A stretch of 42,444 nucleotides of DNA from Okeania sp. SIO2C9 (GCF_010672455.1 NZ_JAAHGO010000012.1:312651-355094); one strand, 5' to 3'. Positions 6,776-15,827 are shown, numbered from the stretch's first letter. Made by a program: numbers and translations. Notes: generated from the sequence alone by a model not told the origin.

Positions 6776-8659
6776 TTATTCACAACGCCAAATTTTTACA
6801 GTATTGTCACTACTTCCACTCACAATTGTATTATCATAGCCGCTAATTGCCACAGAATTTACATCCTTAGAATGCCCGTTTAAAGTCTTAATAACTTCTC
6901 CAGTTTCCATCTGCCAAATCTTAATAGTTTTATCTGCACTGCCACTAATTATTGTTTTTTTATCCAAACAAATTACAGACCTAACCCAATCAGAATGCCC
7001 AGTAATTGTTTTGATTAATTTACCTGTTTCTACAGACCATAATTTAATTGTTTTGTCGCTACTACCACTGACTAAAACTTTACCATCAGGACTAAAAGCA
7101 ATTGTATTAATATCTCTAGTATGTCCGATTAATTTATCTATAAGATTACCTGTTTCTACTTCCCATAATTTAATCACATTGTCACTACTACCACTAGCAA
7201 GAATTTTACCATCTGGGCTAAAAGCAACTACATTAATGCCACGAGAATTTTTGATGCTGTACAAAAGTTGACAAGTTTCTTGATGCCAAATTTTAATAGT
7301 CCGGTCATCACTTCCACTGGCAATAAAATCTCCATTTGGGCTAAATACTACTGGCATTGAAACAATAGAATCAGAATGTCTGGATAAACTACAACTGATA
7401 GTTCCTGTAGCTAAATCCCAAATATTAATAATTCCACCGACATTACCAATAGCTAGGATATTACTTTTAGGATTAAAAGCAATTGATAAAACTATATTAG
7501 AAGTTATAAAAGAGTCTAATAATTCTCCTGTAGATAATTTCCACAATTTAATAGTTCGGTCAAAACTACCACTAGCAATCATTTGATTATCTGGGCTAAT
7601 AGCAACTGATGAAACTGAGCTTAAATGACCGGAAATAGTTTGAGGTTTTCCCCAAGAATAAAGATGTAATCCTGGTACATAATTTGTATCTTTGAGAGAA
7701 ATTTTTGGGAATGAAAATTGGAGAAAAGATGGTGTGGGTGGGGGTGGTAATTTCCCATGATTTAAATCTTTTAAGACATCTTTAGCAGACTTATAACGTT
7801 TGTTTGTACCTTCAGAAATTAATTTATTGAGAATATTTCCCAATTCTTTGCTAATCGGATTATCAATTAAATAATCTCGCCATACCCATTTATTTTCCCC
7901 AGTATCAAATAGTTTAAATGGAGAAATATTGGTTAGTAAATTGATGCAGGTTACGCCTAAACTGTATAGGTCACTGGCAAAATTTGCTCTACCTTTGAGT
8001 TGTTCTGGGGCTACATATTCGGGAGTACATAATATTGTGCCTGGTTTAAATATTGGAGTTCCAGTCAACTGTTTTGCTACATCAAAATCTACTAATACAA
8101 ATTGACCTTTTATTCCAGCTTGATAAGCAGAATTTGATGGTAAACGACGAATTATATTTTCAGGTTTAATATCTTGATGAATAATTTTGTGGGAGTGAAT
8201 AAATTCTAGCACTGGCAGAAGACTATTTAATAGTTCTCGAATTTGATATTCGGAAAATATTCCTTCTGTTTCTAAAACTTGAGCTAAATTTTTTCCAGGT
8301 ATAAATTCTTGGACTAAATATTGACAATAATCATCGTGTAAATTGGCTAATAATTCAGCTATTTGAGGATGTGTTCCTAAAGTATCTAGTTTTCCTGCTT
8401 CTTCTTCAAACAAAGCGATCGCTCTTTTTATATCTACTTCATTTTGTGAGATAAAATAAAATTGTTTAATTACACATGGTGGTTTAGAAGGTTTATCTTG
8501 ATCTACTGCTAAATAAGTTTTACTTAAGCCTCCTTGACCAATCATTTTAATTGCTCGATAGCGGTCTTTTAGAAGTAACATAGAACCACAGGTTAAACAG
8601 ATTCTCGTTTCTGGTGGAGAATTAGGATTTTTGCAATTTTCTTTAAGGCAGTAATTCAT
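6776..8659 (-). CDS. Zinc-ribbon Ser/Thr kinase-like protein with WD40 propeller (atypical catalytic motifs)
   Basis: A 627-residue signalling protein. Residues 4-24 form a zinc ribbon (C4, C9, C21, C24). A Hanks-type kinase domain follows at about 34-300, with the ATP-binding lysine in CVIKQF (K65). The catalytic loop reads HQDIKPEN instead of HRD, and the metal-binding motif reads DFD instead of DFG. The glycine loop is also altered (GQGGLSKTY). After a proline-rich linker, seven WD40 repeats (about 340-627) form a full propeller. The kinase may therefore be weak or a pseudokinase scaffold, while its paralogue at 9509-11407 has canonical motifs. AGGAG about 12 bp upstream supports the start. 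It is probably the last gene of the minus-strand signalling island, although a repeat-filled 0.85-kb gap precedes it. Confidence 0.93.
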   Translation of the reverse strand: MNYCLKENCKNPNSPPETRICLTCGSMLLLKDRYRAIKMIGQGGLSKTYLAVDQDKPSKPPCVIKQFYFISQNEVDIKRAIALFEEEAGKLDTLGTHPQIAELLANLHDDYCQYLVQEFIPGKNLAQVLETEGIFSEYQIRELLNSLLPVLEFIHSHKIIHQDIKPENIIRRLPSNSAYQAGIKGQFVLVDFDVAKQLTGTPIFKPGTILCTPEYVAPEQLKGRANFASDLYSLGVTCINLLTNISPFKLFDTGENKWVWRDYLIDNPISKELGNILNKLISEGTNKRYKSAKDVLKDLNHGKLPPPPTPSFLQFSFPKISLKDTNYVPGLHLYSWGKPQTISGHLSSVSSVAISPDNQMIASGSFDRTIKLWKLSTGELLDSFITSNIVLSIAFNPKSNILAIGNVGGIINIWDLATGTISCSLSRHSDSIVSMPVVFSPNGDFIASGSDDRTIKIWHQETCQLLYSIKNSRGINVVAFSPDGKILASGSSDNVIKLWEVETGNLIDKLIGHTRDINTIAFSPDGKVLVSGSSDKTIKLWSVETGKLIKTITGHSDWVRSVICLDKKTIISGSADKTIKIWQMETGEVIKTLNGHSKDVNSVAISGYDNTIVSGSSDNTVKIWRCE

Positions 8660-8976
8660 ATTTTTTCTACTCTCCTAACGATAAAATTTAGTCAGCACAC
8701 CCCATAATTTAGTTCTAATCCAAAAGTATTATACTTTACTGTATAAATACTCTTTCTTCTAGACTCCTAAAAAGGGTAAGCATTTCCTGCGGAATACTGC
8801 GTAAACAGCTATTAGCAGTCAGCTATTCCTTTGGAATGCTGCGCAAACAGCAATTAGTAATGAATAATTACTTCTAAGGTTTAGTCCGGGGACTTTGGTC
8901 ATAACTTTTATTCTTTCTCAATTTCTTTTACCTTCCCCATAATTAATAGCTAATAGCTGACGGCTGAATGCTTACT

Positions 8977-9306
8977 AAAAAGGTGCTTTAGAGGAGCTTA
9001 ATTGACATAATAATAATTTTTGACTTTTGATTTTTGACTTTTAACTTAAAAAAGGTGCTTTATAAGAGTTTAATTGACATAATAATAATTTTTGACTTTT
9101 GACTTTTGACTTTTAACTTAAAAAAGGTGCTTTATAAGAGTTTAATTGACATAATAATAATTTTTGACTTTTGACTTTTGACTTTTAACTTTTAACTTAA
9201 AAAAGGTGCTTTAGAAGAGTTTAATTGACATAATAATAATTTTTGACTTTTGACTTTTGACTTTTAACTTAAAAAAGGTGCTTTAGAAGAGTTTAATTGA
9301 CATAAT
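8977..9306. repeat. 72-bp tandem array with internal TTTTGAC heptamers
   Basis: Five successive units begin with AAAAAGGTGCTTTA. The GGTGC landmark falls at 8982, 9054, 9126, 9205 and 9277, giving spacings of 72, 72, 79 and 72 bp. The one longer unit has exactly one extra heptamer (TTTTAAC). Each unit contains AATTGACATAATAATAATTT followed by runs of TTTTGAC. The fifth unit is interrupted by the element at 9308-9436. Confidence 0.9.
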
Positions 9307-9307
9307 C

Positions 9308-9436
9308 AGGATTTACGCACGGACACTAAATCTAGTGAGGGCGTTTTGCTCCGCAACATATAAAGCGGAGCTTGACGTTAGTCAATGCCATTCGCCCCTA
9401 CATATGAGGTTTTAAAGGTTAATTTGCGTAAGTCCT
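9308..9436. repeat. 129-bp MITE-like element, AGGACTTACGCA family, inserted in the array
   Basis: The left end is AGGATTTACGCA and the right end TGCGTAAGTCCT, an 11 of 12 inverted repeat. Inside is a GCTCCGC..GCGGAGC hairpin and CATTCGCCCCTAC. The flanks (GACATAAT on the left, AATAATAATAATTTTT on the right) rebuild the fifth unit of the 72-bp array, so the pre-insertion site can be inferred. The exact target duplication is masked by the AAT repeats. Confidence 0.85.
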
Positions 9437-9508
9437 AATAATAATAATTTTTAACTTTTAACTTTTAACTTTTAATTTTTGACTTTTGACTTTTGACTTT
9501 TGACTTTA

Positions 9509-11407
9509 TTACTGTTGCCAAATTTTAATTGTATTATCACTACTACCACTAGCTAAACTCTTTCCGTCCTGGGAAAAAGTAACAGAATTAACATATTTTG
9601 AATGACCTTCTAAATTGGCTATTTGCTGACCTGTTTCCCAATACCAAATCTTAATAGTTTCATCTTCACTACCACTAGCAATAATATCTCCTTGAGGACT
9701 AAAAGCTATGGCACAAATATCTCTTGAATGTCCCTCCAAAGTCTTTAATATTTCACCTTTATCTATTTGCCAAATTTTAATATTTCGATCGCGACCACCA
9801 CTAACTAAAGTTTTACCATCATAGCTAAAAGCAACTGCATAAATATAATGTATCCCCTGATAATAGTTGCATAGAGTCTGAACAGCATTACCTAAATTTA
9901 GATCCCATAATTTAATCGTATTATCTTCACTGCCACTCGCCAAAATTTTCCCATCAGGACTAAAAGCGATCGCACGCACTGGTTGTAAATGTCCAGTCAA
10001 AGTCATTATCACTTTCCCATAGTTAGGATCGTAAATATCGTCCCCAAGTCGCCAAATTTTAATATTGTTATCCTTACTTGCGCTAGCCAAAATTTTGCCA
10101 TCGGGACTGAAGGCGATCGCCATTACTCCCTTAGAATGACCAAAATATTCTCCCAGACTCCAGTCACCAAGAATACAAAGAAGTTTCCCTGTTTTAACTT
10201 CCCAAAGTCTAATAGTTTTGTCTTCACTCCCACTAGCTAAAATTTTGCCATCCCGACTAAAAGCAACAGAGTTTACATAACCAGAATGTCCAAACATAGT
10301 CAATATTTCTCTACCACTATCTACTTGCCACAACTTAACAGTTTCATCCTCACTCCCACTTGCCACAATATTGTCATCAGGACTAAAAGCAACGGAGCAA
10401 ACCCATTTTTGATGACCTATGAGAGTATGTAGACATTTCCAAGTTTGAGTCGGTAGGGGTTCAGGTGTAACCTCCGGAGTTTGGATAGCAGTTTTATCTT
10501 GAATACGAGTCAAGTTGACTTGAGTATTAGCATTTAAAGTTTTGATGACTTCATAAACAGACTGATAGCGACGGTTAATCGCATTTTCCACCAGTTTATC
10601 TAAAACATAACCCAACTGTTCGCTCACAGAATTACTCTTTAAATAACGTCGCCACACCCAAGTACCTTCACCCACATCAAATAACTCAAATGGGGAAATG
10701 TTGGTCAAAAGATGTAAGCAAGTTACCCCCAAACTATATAAGTCACTCGCAAATACTGCTTTGCCTCGGTTTTGTTCGGGGGGAGTATATTCCGGAGTGC
10801 CAATAGTAGTACCTGTTTTCAACAGTGCTGTACCGAGAGCATATTTGGCAGCACCAAAATCTACTAATACTAATTGACTGTCATTGTTTTGACGACGAAT
10901 AATATTGTCTGGTTTGATGTCGCGGTGAATAACATTGTGAGAGTGGATAAATTGCAGGACTGGCAGTAAATTTTTGAGTAAAGCTTTAATTTTCTCTTCA
11001 TTGTAAGGCCCTTCGACTGCCAGAGCTTGGCCTAAATTTTGTCCGTCGATGAATTCTTGCACTAAGTATTGTCGCCCATCCTGGATGAAGTGGGCCATTA
11101 ATTCGGGGATTTGGGAATGTCTGCCCAATTCGTCTAATCTTGTAGCTTCTTTTTCAAAGAGTTGGGCAGCTTTACTGATATTGTTTGTGCCTTGGGATGC
11201 TGGGAAAAATTGTTTAATTACACAATAGGGTTTGGAAGGTTTATCTTCGTCGATAGCTAAGAATGTTCTGCCAAAACCTCCTTGTCCAATGAGGTTAAGG
11301 GGACGATAGCGGTCTTTGAGTAGTAGTTTTGAGCCACAGTTTTGACAGTATATGTTCCAGTCTGGGTTTTGGGGAATTTGACAGTTGGGGTTGAGGCAAT
11401 GACTCAT
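9509..11407 (-). CDS. Zinc-ribbon Ser/Thr protein kinase with WD40 propeller
   Basis: A 632-residue protein with the same architecture as its paralogue at 6776-8659. The zinc ribbon has C4, C9, C21 and C24. The kinase domain has canonical motifs: GQGGFGRTF, ATP lysine in CVIKQF (K65), catalytic HRDIKPDN, DFGAAK and GTPEYTPPEQ. Seven WD40 repeats follow from about residue 340 to the end, most ending in IKIW or IKLW. It is expected to be an active cytoplasmic kinase whose propeller binds partners or substrates. It lies downstream of the Hsp70-like gene and two unknown proteins on the same strand, 0.5 kb after the latter, so it may belong to that transcription unit. The high similarity to the neighbour indicates tandem gene duplication. 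Confidence 0.95.
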   Translation of the reverse strand: MSHCLNPNCQIPQNPDWNIYCQNCGSKLLLKDRYRPLNLIGQGGFGRTFLAIDEDKPSKPYCVIKQFFPASQGTNNISKAAQLFEKEATRLDELGRHSQIPELMAHFIQDGRQYLVQEFIDGQNLGQALAVEGPYNEEKIKALLKNLLPVLQFIHSHNVIHRDIKPDNIIRRQNNDSQLVLVDFGAAKYALGTALLKTGTTIGTPEYTPPEQNRGKAVFASDLYSLGVTCLHLLTNISPFELFDVGEGTWVWRRYLKSNSVSEQLGYVLDKLVENAINRRYQSVYEVIKTLNANTQVNLTRIQDKTAIQTPEVTPEPLPTQTWKCLHTLIGHQKWVCSVAFSPDDNIVASGSEDETVKLWQVDSGREILTMFGHSGYVNSVAFSRDGKILASGSEDKTIRLWEVKTGKLLCILGDWSLGEYFGHSKGVMAIAFSPDGKILASASKDNNIKIWRLGDDIYDPNYGKVIMTLTGHLQPVRAIAFSPDGKILASGSEDNTIKLWDLNLGNAVQTLCNYYQGIHYIYAVAFSYDGKTLVSGGRDRNIKIWQIDKGEILKTLEGHSRDICAIAFSPQGDIIASGSEDETIKIWYWETGQQIANLEGHSKYVNSVTFSQDGKSLASGSSDNTIKIWQQ

Positions 11408-11884
11408 GCCGATATTTTTAGCTAAGGATAGTATAGCGCTACGCGCAAGTTAAAATTCAAAAGTCAAAAGTCAGAAGTAATCTCTGACTAACTTTGAGCA
11501 TTTATAAATGTCCTAACCTATTTGCGTAGTGCTATATTGATTATATTTTGCTTAGGAATTTTTGACTAAATTTGATTTAGTGGGGTTGAGCAATTTATTG
11601 TCATTTTTTAAGAATAGGCAAGATAAATTTTGAGAGTTTTTTATTAAATATATTGTTGTTTTTGTCAGTATTGGTTTAAGTTAAGCATAAATTAATTTTT
11701 CTTGTTTTTTGTGTGGAGTAGCATTCGCGATCGCTTTTTTAGAAGGAAGATTGAAGGAATAAGGAAGTCAGAAAGCTGGTTGAGAAGCAAATGAGTGAAT
11801 ATTTTTTCAAGGGAATGTTTTTAGTTGCTATAGAGATGACTTATCAGTTTAAAACTTTTGCAAAAATTAGCTTACTTAAAATTA
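11408..11884. other. Intergenic region with one small inverted-repeat element
   Basis: The only structured part is an element at 11432-11536. The remainder is AT-rich with a HIP1-like CGCGATCGC near 11726 and no recognisable gene. Confidence 0.6.
11432..11536. repeat. MITE-like element with TATAGCGCTACGC ends
   Basis: The left end TATAGCGCTACGCGCAA and right end TTTGCGTAGTGCTATA form an imperfect inverted repeat. The 105-bp element contains a short run of AAAAGTC heptamer-like sequence and has no coding capacity. It sits just upstream of the kinase-WD40 start codon at 11407 and may separate that gene from the promoter upstream. Confidence 0.65.
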
Positions 11885-12301
11885 CTAGATTTCTAAACGT
11901 AATTCTATAAGAGGTACTAACACCATTCCTTTCCAAAGCTTTTTGAATGATATTCCCTTTTTTGTAATTAGATCATATGCTGTTGTTTCTGTATCTTTGT
12001 TGCTATATATTAGTCGAAGCAAATATCTACCTGCTTTGAGATTGTCAAAAATCCAAGACCCTCCATCTCCAGCAGCTATTTTAAGTTTAAATTGGTCATT
12101 TTTTTTCCACAATAATTTGGCATGAGGAAAGAAAGTAATACTTTTTCCTGGCAATGCTAAAAGTAGATCTGATACTAATATACTTTTCAAAAAATTGCTG
12201 GTGTAATACTCCTGCACTATTTGCCAATTTGGGGCGATAAGTTGAGGAATTAGTGTGTTGTAAAAATTAAAATAAAAGTTAGTATTACTTTTGTTTGTCA
12301 T
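11885..12301 (-). CDS. Hypothetical protein sharing a domain with its upstream neighbour
   Basis: A 138-residue protein of unrecognised family, with no signal peptide or membrane segment. The block from about residue 64 to the end (LLWKKNDQFKLKI, then FDNLKAGRYLLRLIYSNK, then MVLVPLIEL) lines up in order and spacing with the upstream protein (ICWKKDLLQLQLL, FDGLKPENYQLRFIYYSS, NLPLVEL). This suggests a shared beta-rich domain duplicated within the operon. Only 24 bp separate it from the upstream gene, so the two are probably cotranscribed after the Hsp70-like gene. The function is unknown; a partner or substrate of the Hsp70/kinase set is a guess from context. Confidence 0.7.
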   Translation of the reverse strand: MTNKSNTNFYFNFYNTLIPQLIAPNWQIVQEYYTSNFLKSILVSDLLLALPGKSITFFPHAKLLWKKNDQFKLKIAAGDGGSWIFDNLKAGRYLLRLIYSNKDTETTAYDLITKKGISFKKLWKGMVLVPLIELRLEI

Positions 12302-12325
12302 ACGAATACCAATTTTTACTGATGT

Positions 12326-13078
12326 TTATACACCAGATTTTTTCTCTGGTAAGGTTAATACTGTTCCTGGCAGTGTAGTTTCAAAGCGGATACCATCTAC
12401 TTCTATTGTTTTATCATTTGGTTTAGGGAGTTCAACCAAGGGTAGATTTAAACAAGAAGTTGTTAAGCGATCGCCTTTTATTTGTTTGGCATTTCTTCCC
12501 TGTAAAGTTTCTTTTTCAGGCTGAGGTTTGATTTTACTGCTTGAATAATATATGAATCTGAGTTGATAATTTTCCGGTTTTAGACCATCAAAAAATGAGC
12601 TATTCAAAGCTTGATATCTATTAGTTAACAACTGTAACTGTAGTAAATCTTTTTTCCAACAAATATTAGCAGTAATGGAGATGAATGTTGCTCTTTTGGG
12701 ACTCACCCAGGAAATACTTCTTTTGGTAAAATGATCGATTAAATTTGAAATAAAATAGGCTACTTTATTGACTAAGTTATTTCCTTGATAGGGTCTGTTC
12801 GCTTCATTTTCTCGATTATCAGTAGTTAATTCTCTTTCTAAAAATTTACCATCGGGTGCCATTAGTTCTGCAATAATGATTTTATTGGGATGAATTTTCC
12901 AAGGTTTTGCTGTCTGATTAGTCAACTTCAGCCATAATCGAAAAGAAATATTTGCCAGTGGGGTTCTTTCTGGAATGGGTAATACTATTAAACTTGGTTC
13001 CCATATTTCTAAGAGTATGCTATTTGCTTCATTTTTAAAGCTAATACCATTAACTTCGATAAAATCACTTTCATTCAT
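12326..13078 (-). CDS. Hypothetical protein of the Hsp70/kinase island
   Basis: A 250-residue soluble protein not assigned to a known family. It begins EVNGISFKNEANSILLEI and repeats a similar motif near its C-terminus, EVDGIRFETTLPGTVLTLP (about residues 226-244). The middle has LWLKLTNQTAKPW, a strand pattern reminiscent of immunoglobulin-like beta domains. Residues about 135-215 resemble the C-terminal half of the next protein. It follows the Hsp70-like gene with a 173-bp gap that contains a small repeat (13117-13230) and precedes the 138-residue gene by 24 bp. Confidence 0.75.
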   Translation of the reverse strand: MNESDFIEVNGISFKNEANSILLEIWEPSLIVLPIPERTPLANISFRLWLKLTNQTAKPWKIHPNKIIIAELMAPDGKFLERELTTDNRENEANRPYQGNNLVNKVAYFISNLIDHFTKRSISWVSPKRATFISITANICWKKDLLQLQLLTNRYQALNSSFFDGLKPENYQLRFIYYSSSKIKPQPEKETLQGRNAKQIKGDRLTTSCLNLPLVELPKPNDKTIEVDGIRFETTLPGTVLTLPEKKSGV

Positions 13079-13116
13079 AAAGCATAATTTTTTTTATTTC
13101 CTCCTCAAAAATTACA

Positions 13117-13230
13117 TATAGCAATCCCCATACTGGTGAGGTACAAAATTTTATCTTTGAGGGAACATAAAACAGGGAATAAAAAGACAAAAGAATAACT
13201 CTATCTCACTAATTTGAGAAACGCTATATA
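13117..13230. repeat. MITE-like element, TATAGC family, copy 1
   Basis: This block starts TATAGCAATCCCCA and ends GAGAAACGCTATATA. Its reverse complement matches 26738-26857 along its length, sharing GAGGTACAAAATT, GGGAA and GAGAAACGCT in order. The ends are loosely inverted (TATAGC and GCTATA). It lies between the Hsp70-like gene and the 250-residue gene, so it may interrupt an older operon. Confidence 0.75.
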
Positions 13231-13251
13231 TATTGATTGTCTAAAAACAGA

Positions 13252-14844
13252 TTAACTCAACTGCACAACAACTTGCTCATTTAATAAAATTTCATTAGTT
13301 AATAAATCCTCTACTGTTATTCTGAGAAATCTAGATTCATCCACCCAAAACAAAACCTTAATTCGATCGCTTCCAGGATTTCCGGGAGGATTTAATTGAG
13401 CAATATTACGACCTCCTTCTTTATCATTTAAAGGCTGTACTGAAGTTTCCTCTCCTGATATTTTTCTAGTAATTAAGCGATCGCCATCGAAATAAACTTC
13501 TGTGCCGCCAGACTCAGCACCCAATTCTCCCAAAATTAATTCAATACTTGGTTGACTATTGACCGAAGCACCCAAAACCAACTCTACAGGATTACCCATT
13601 GGATATGGTTGACCAGATTTAATCAAAGGATGCCAACTATGAACATTTTTCCTTCTATCCCAATAGCGAATACCATAACTGTGATACAAAAAATCCTTAA
13701 CCTCAACCCCTTGAGTTAATTGTAATGCTCCCTGAGAAATTGCTTCAAAAGGTTTTTCACAACGAATTCTTGCAGCATCAAAATATTCTTTTACCCACCT
13801 CTGTACTGCTGGAATTTGTACCGTACCTCCCACCAACAAAACAGCATCAATTTCTGATAACTCTATTCCTTGTCTTTTTGCCTGTAGTAAAACCTGATTC
13901 ATCGATTCATCAAGACTGGTAAAAAATCCATTTTTCTTGATAATTTCCTCAAAGCCATCTCGCCCTAATTCCAATTCATAACTTTCTAAACTTTCATCAT
14001 CAAAAAAAACTTCTGTTGCCTGCTGTTGTAAAGACAATTGAATCTTCAACTTTTCTGCCAAACGAGTAGTTAAAGGAGTCTTTTCAATACCCTGATTTTC
14101 CACAAAATAATCTACCAACCAATTATCAATATCCGAACCACCTAAATTTTGTCCCGCCTTTGCCAAAACCCTCGCCGTTTTTACCCTTTGATTTGAACTT
14201 TTACCAAACGACTTTTCACCCCATTTCAGAATAAAACCCAAAGGTTGTTTTTGTATCGAATTATCCAACCTTACCAAAGATAAATCTAAAGTTCCCCCAC
14301 CAAAATCAACCACTAATAAAATTTCTGCCTCTTTCATTCCATAACCCAAAGCTGCGGCAGTAGGTTCATCAATCATTCTTACTTGTTCAACTTCTAAAGA
14401 CTGACAAACTTCCCCCAACCAATTACGATAAGCCTCAAAACTATCAACTGGAACAGTAAAAATTAAAGATTCTACAGGCAAAGGAACATTCCGAATACCA
14501 GCTACAACTTCTTCTAAAAATAATTTTCCTACCTGTTCAAAAGAAACTATTTGACCATCAAGCTCAGGCAAAAATCCTTTAATATCTGAGCCAATACCCC
14601 GCTTAAAGTTCCGAAAGAAGCGAGAATCTGTATTTACATCGTAACCCCTATCTCTAACTTGCTGACCTATTACTACCTTATTTTCAGCAGCATTCTCTAC
14701 ATAAACCAAACTCGGAATTAGAGGTGGATTTTGTCCAGAAATAATTGACAAACCTGGTAATTTAACAATTTCAGGCTGTTGAGTTGTTTGATTCCAACGG
14801 GAAATTACCGTATTACTTGTTCCGAAATCTATAGCTATAGTCAT
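13252..14844 (-). CDS. Hsp70-family (DnaK-like) ATPase
   Basis: A 530-residue member of the Hsp70/actin ATPase family. Landmarks are the phosphate-1 loop IAIDFGTSNTVI at residues 3-14, the connect-1 region RMIDEPTAAALGYG near 155-170, phosphate-2 VVDFGGGTLDLSLV near 180, and the adenosine motif LLVGGTVQIPAVQRWV near 340. The nucleotide-binding domain is complete. The remaining 150 or so residues form a short beta-type substrate-binding part, and the usual helical lid and EEVD-like tail are absent, so this is a divergent Hsp70 and not the housekeeping DnaK. No CIRCE operator was seen upstream. It heads the minus-strand island with two unknown proteins and kinase-WD40 genes, which suggests a signalling or quality-control role (inference). 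Confidence 0.93.
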   Translation of the reverse strand: MTIAIDFGTSNTVISRWNQTTQQPEIVKLPGLSIISGQNPPLIPSLVYVENAAENKVVIGQQVRDRGYDVNTDSRFFRNFKRGIGSDIKGFLPELDGQIVSFEQVGKLFLEEVVAGIRNVPLPVESLIFTVPVDSFEAYRNWLGEVCQSLEVEQVRMIDEPTAAALGYGMKEAEILLVVDFGGGTLDLSLVRLDNSIQKQPLGFILKWGEKSFGKSSNQRVKTARVLAKAGQNLGGSDIDNWLVDYFVENQGIEKTPLTTRLAEKLKIQLSLQQQATEVFFDDESLESYELELGRDGFEEIIKKNGFFTSLDESMNQVLLQAKRQGIELSEIDAVLLVGGTVQIPAVQRWVKEYFDAARIRCEKPFEAISQGALQLTQGVEVKDFLYHSYGIRYWDRRKNVHSWHPLIKSGQPYPMGNPVELVLGASVNSQPSIELILGELGAESGGTEVYFDGDRLITRKISGEETSVQPLNDKEGGRNIAQLNPPGNPGSDRIKVLFWVDESRFLRITVEDLLTNEILLNEQVVVQLS

Positions 14845-14888
14845 TTAGTTATCTAATTAAATATCTAATATTTTCAGCAATTATATTG

Positions 14889-14971
14889 GTTGACAAAGAG
14901 AAACTTGACATGATACTATAATCATAATGGAAAAGGTGCGCTCATATATACTCAAATTAATTGGACTAAAA
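14889..14971 (+). promoter_or_regulatory. Conserved 83-bp upstream element, copy 1
   Basis: The sequence carries two TTGACA hexamers 15 bp apart, then ATAATGGA or TATAATCATAATGG, then a block AAGGTGCGCTCATATATACT shared exactly with copy 2 at 15828-15910. It lies 45 bp upstream of the Hsp70-like gene but is oriented as if driving the plus strand. TTGACA with an AT-rich hexamer around TATAAT suggests a promoter, though the spacing is not standard. Confidence 0.6.
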
Positions 14972-15025
14972 TATACACTATTTATCGAACAAAATACCAA
15001 AAATTATTCAGAACATAGGGAGTAG
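14927..15025 (+). CDS. Micro-ORF with MEKVRSYILKLI start, copy 1
   Basis: A 32-codon frame from ATG 14927 to TAG 15025. Its first 12 codons encode MEKVRSYILKLI, the same peptide start as the micro-ORF at 15866-15949, with two synonymous third-position differences (GAA/GAG and TTA/TTG). After residue 12 the two diverge. No ribosome-binding site is obvious. It may be a leader peptide or a coincidence of a conserved regulatory DNA segment. Confidence 0.35.
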   Translation: MEKVRSYILKLIGLKYTLFIEQNTKNYSEHRE

Positions 15026-15516
15026 GGAGTAACTTACCGAATAATTAATAATTAAATAATTCAGCTTTATTAGCCACCCCTTAGCTGCGCTGCGAGCTGT
15101 AGCTCTACAAGGGGAAAAAAAGAAATAAAATTCCCTTATATTTATATTAAATTCTGTAATGGTTTAAACCTGATGTAATTATCCATTATCCATTAATGAA
15201 AAGGATAGACTTAGGGTGAAAGTAGACTTAGAAGCACAAATGTCTCCTAGCTTCAAATAATAAACAATTAAAAAATTTAGTTATCGCTTCAACCAAGCAT
15301 TTAATCCAGCAATGATAGTCACTTTTTTCTCCCAAGTCTTCCCAGTTCTCCTTGTCTTGTAAAAACTAGAAAGTAAAAAACCTACTCTTGACAGGTAGGG
15401 AGTAAATAGGTAGGCATAAATAAACGTTAAAACAAAAAATCTGAAAAAGAACCCAGGAACAACTTATCAGTGGGTTATCAGTATTTTGAATCTTCATTGC
15501 TATTTTACGGATAATT

Positions 15517-15787
15517 AGGGTTTGCTGAAAAAGTCTTATGGGCGAGGGTAGGAGACAGGAGACAACCCACCCCTCGCCCCTCCCCATCCCAGGAGGGGAA
15601 GACAGGAGAAAAGGTTCGGGAGCAAGAAGGTAGGAGCTAAGTTTTGTCCTTTGATTTTTCTGCCCAACTATGAGCCTAAAATACTAGCTTTTTGAGCATG
15701 AAGAGCTGAAAACCAGGCACTTTTTTCGACTCCAAAAAGACACTTACCTTTATCTGTAAATACTTTTATATTTAATCAGCAAGCCCT
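15517..15787. repeat. Non-autonomous IS-derived element with AGGGTTTGCTGA ends
   Basis: The 271-bp element begins AGGGTTTGCTGA and ends TCAGCAAGCCCT, a 12-bp inverted repeat with one mismatch. It is flanked by AATT on both sides (15513-15516 and 15788-15791), a likely 4-bp target duplication. A related element with the same left end and similar right portion lies at 26156-26560. No transposase remains, so a full element elsewhere must have moved it. Confidence 0.8.
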
Positions 15788-15827
15788 AATTAAACTCATC
15801 TAACTTAGAAAGAAAGAATTAAAGCTA

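Larger units (their letters stand above)
8660..9508. other. Repeat-filled spacer between the two kinase-WD40 genes
   Basis: No gene is supported. The spacer holds two copies of a small element near 8786 and 8826 (CCTGCGGAATACTGCGTAAA and a close variant), a 72-bp tandem array (8977-9306), an inserted 129-bp element (9308-9436), and a heptamer tract of TTTTAAC and TTTTGAC runs up to 9505, just before the stop codon of the next gene. Confidence 0.8.

Noticed and set aside
8977-9306. CRISPR array
   Set aside because: The 72-bp units are contiguous, with no unique spacers between conserved repeats, and no cas gene is in the window.
14844-15025. CIRCE heat-shock operator upstream of the Hsp70-like gene
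   Set aside because: No TTAGCACTC-N9-GAGTGCTAA or close variant is present in the upstream sequence.
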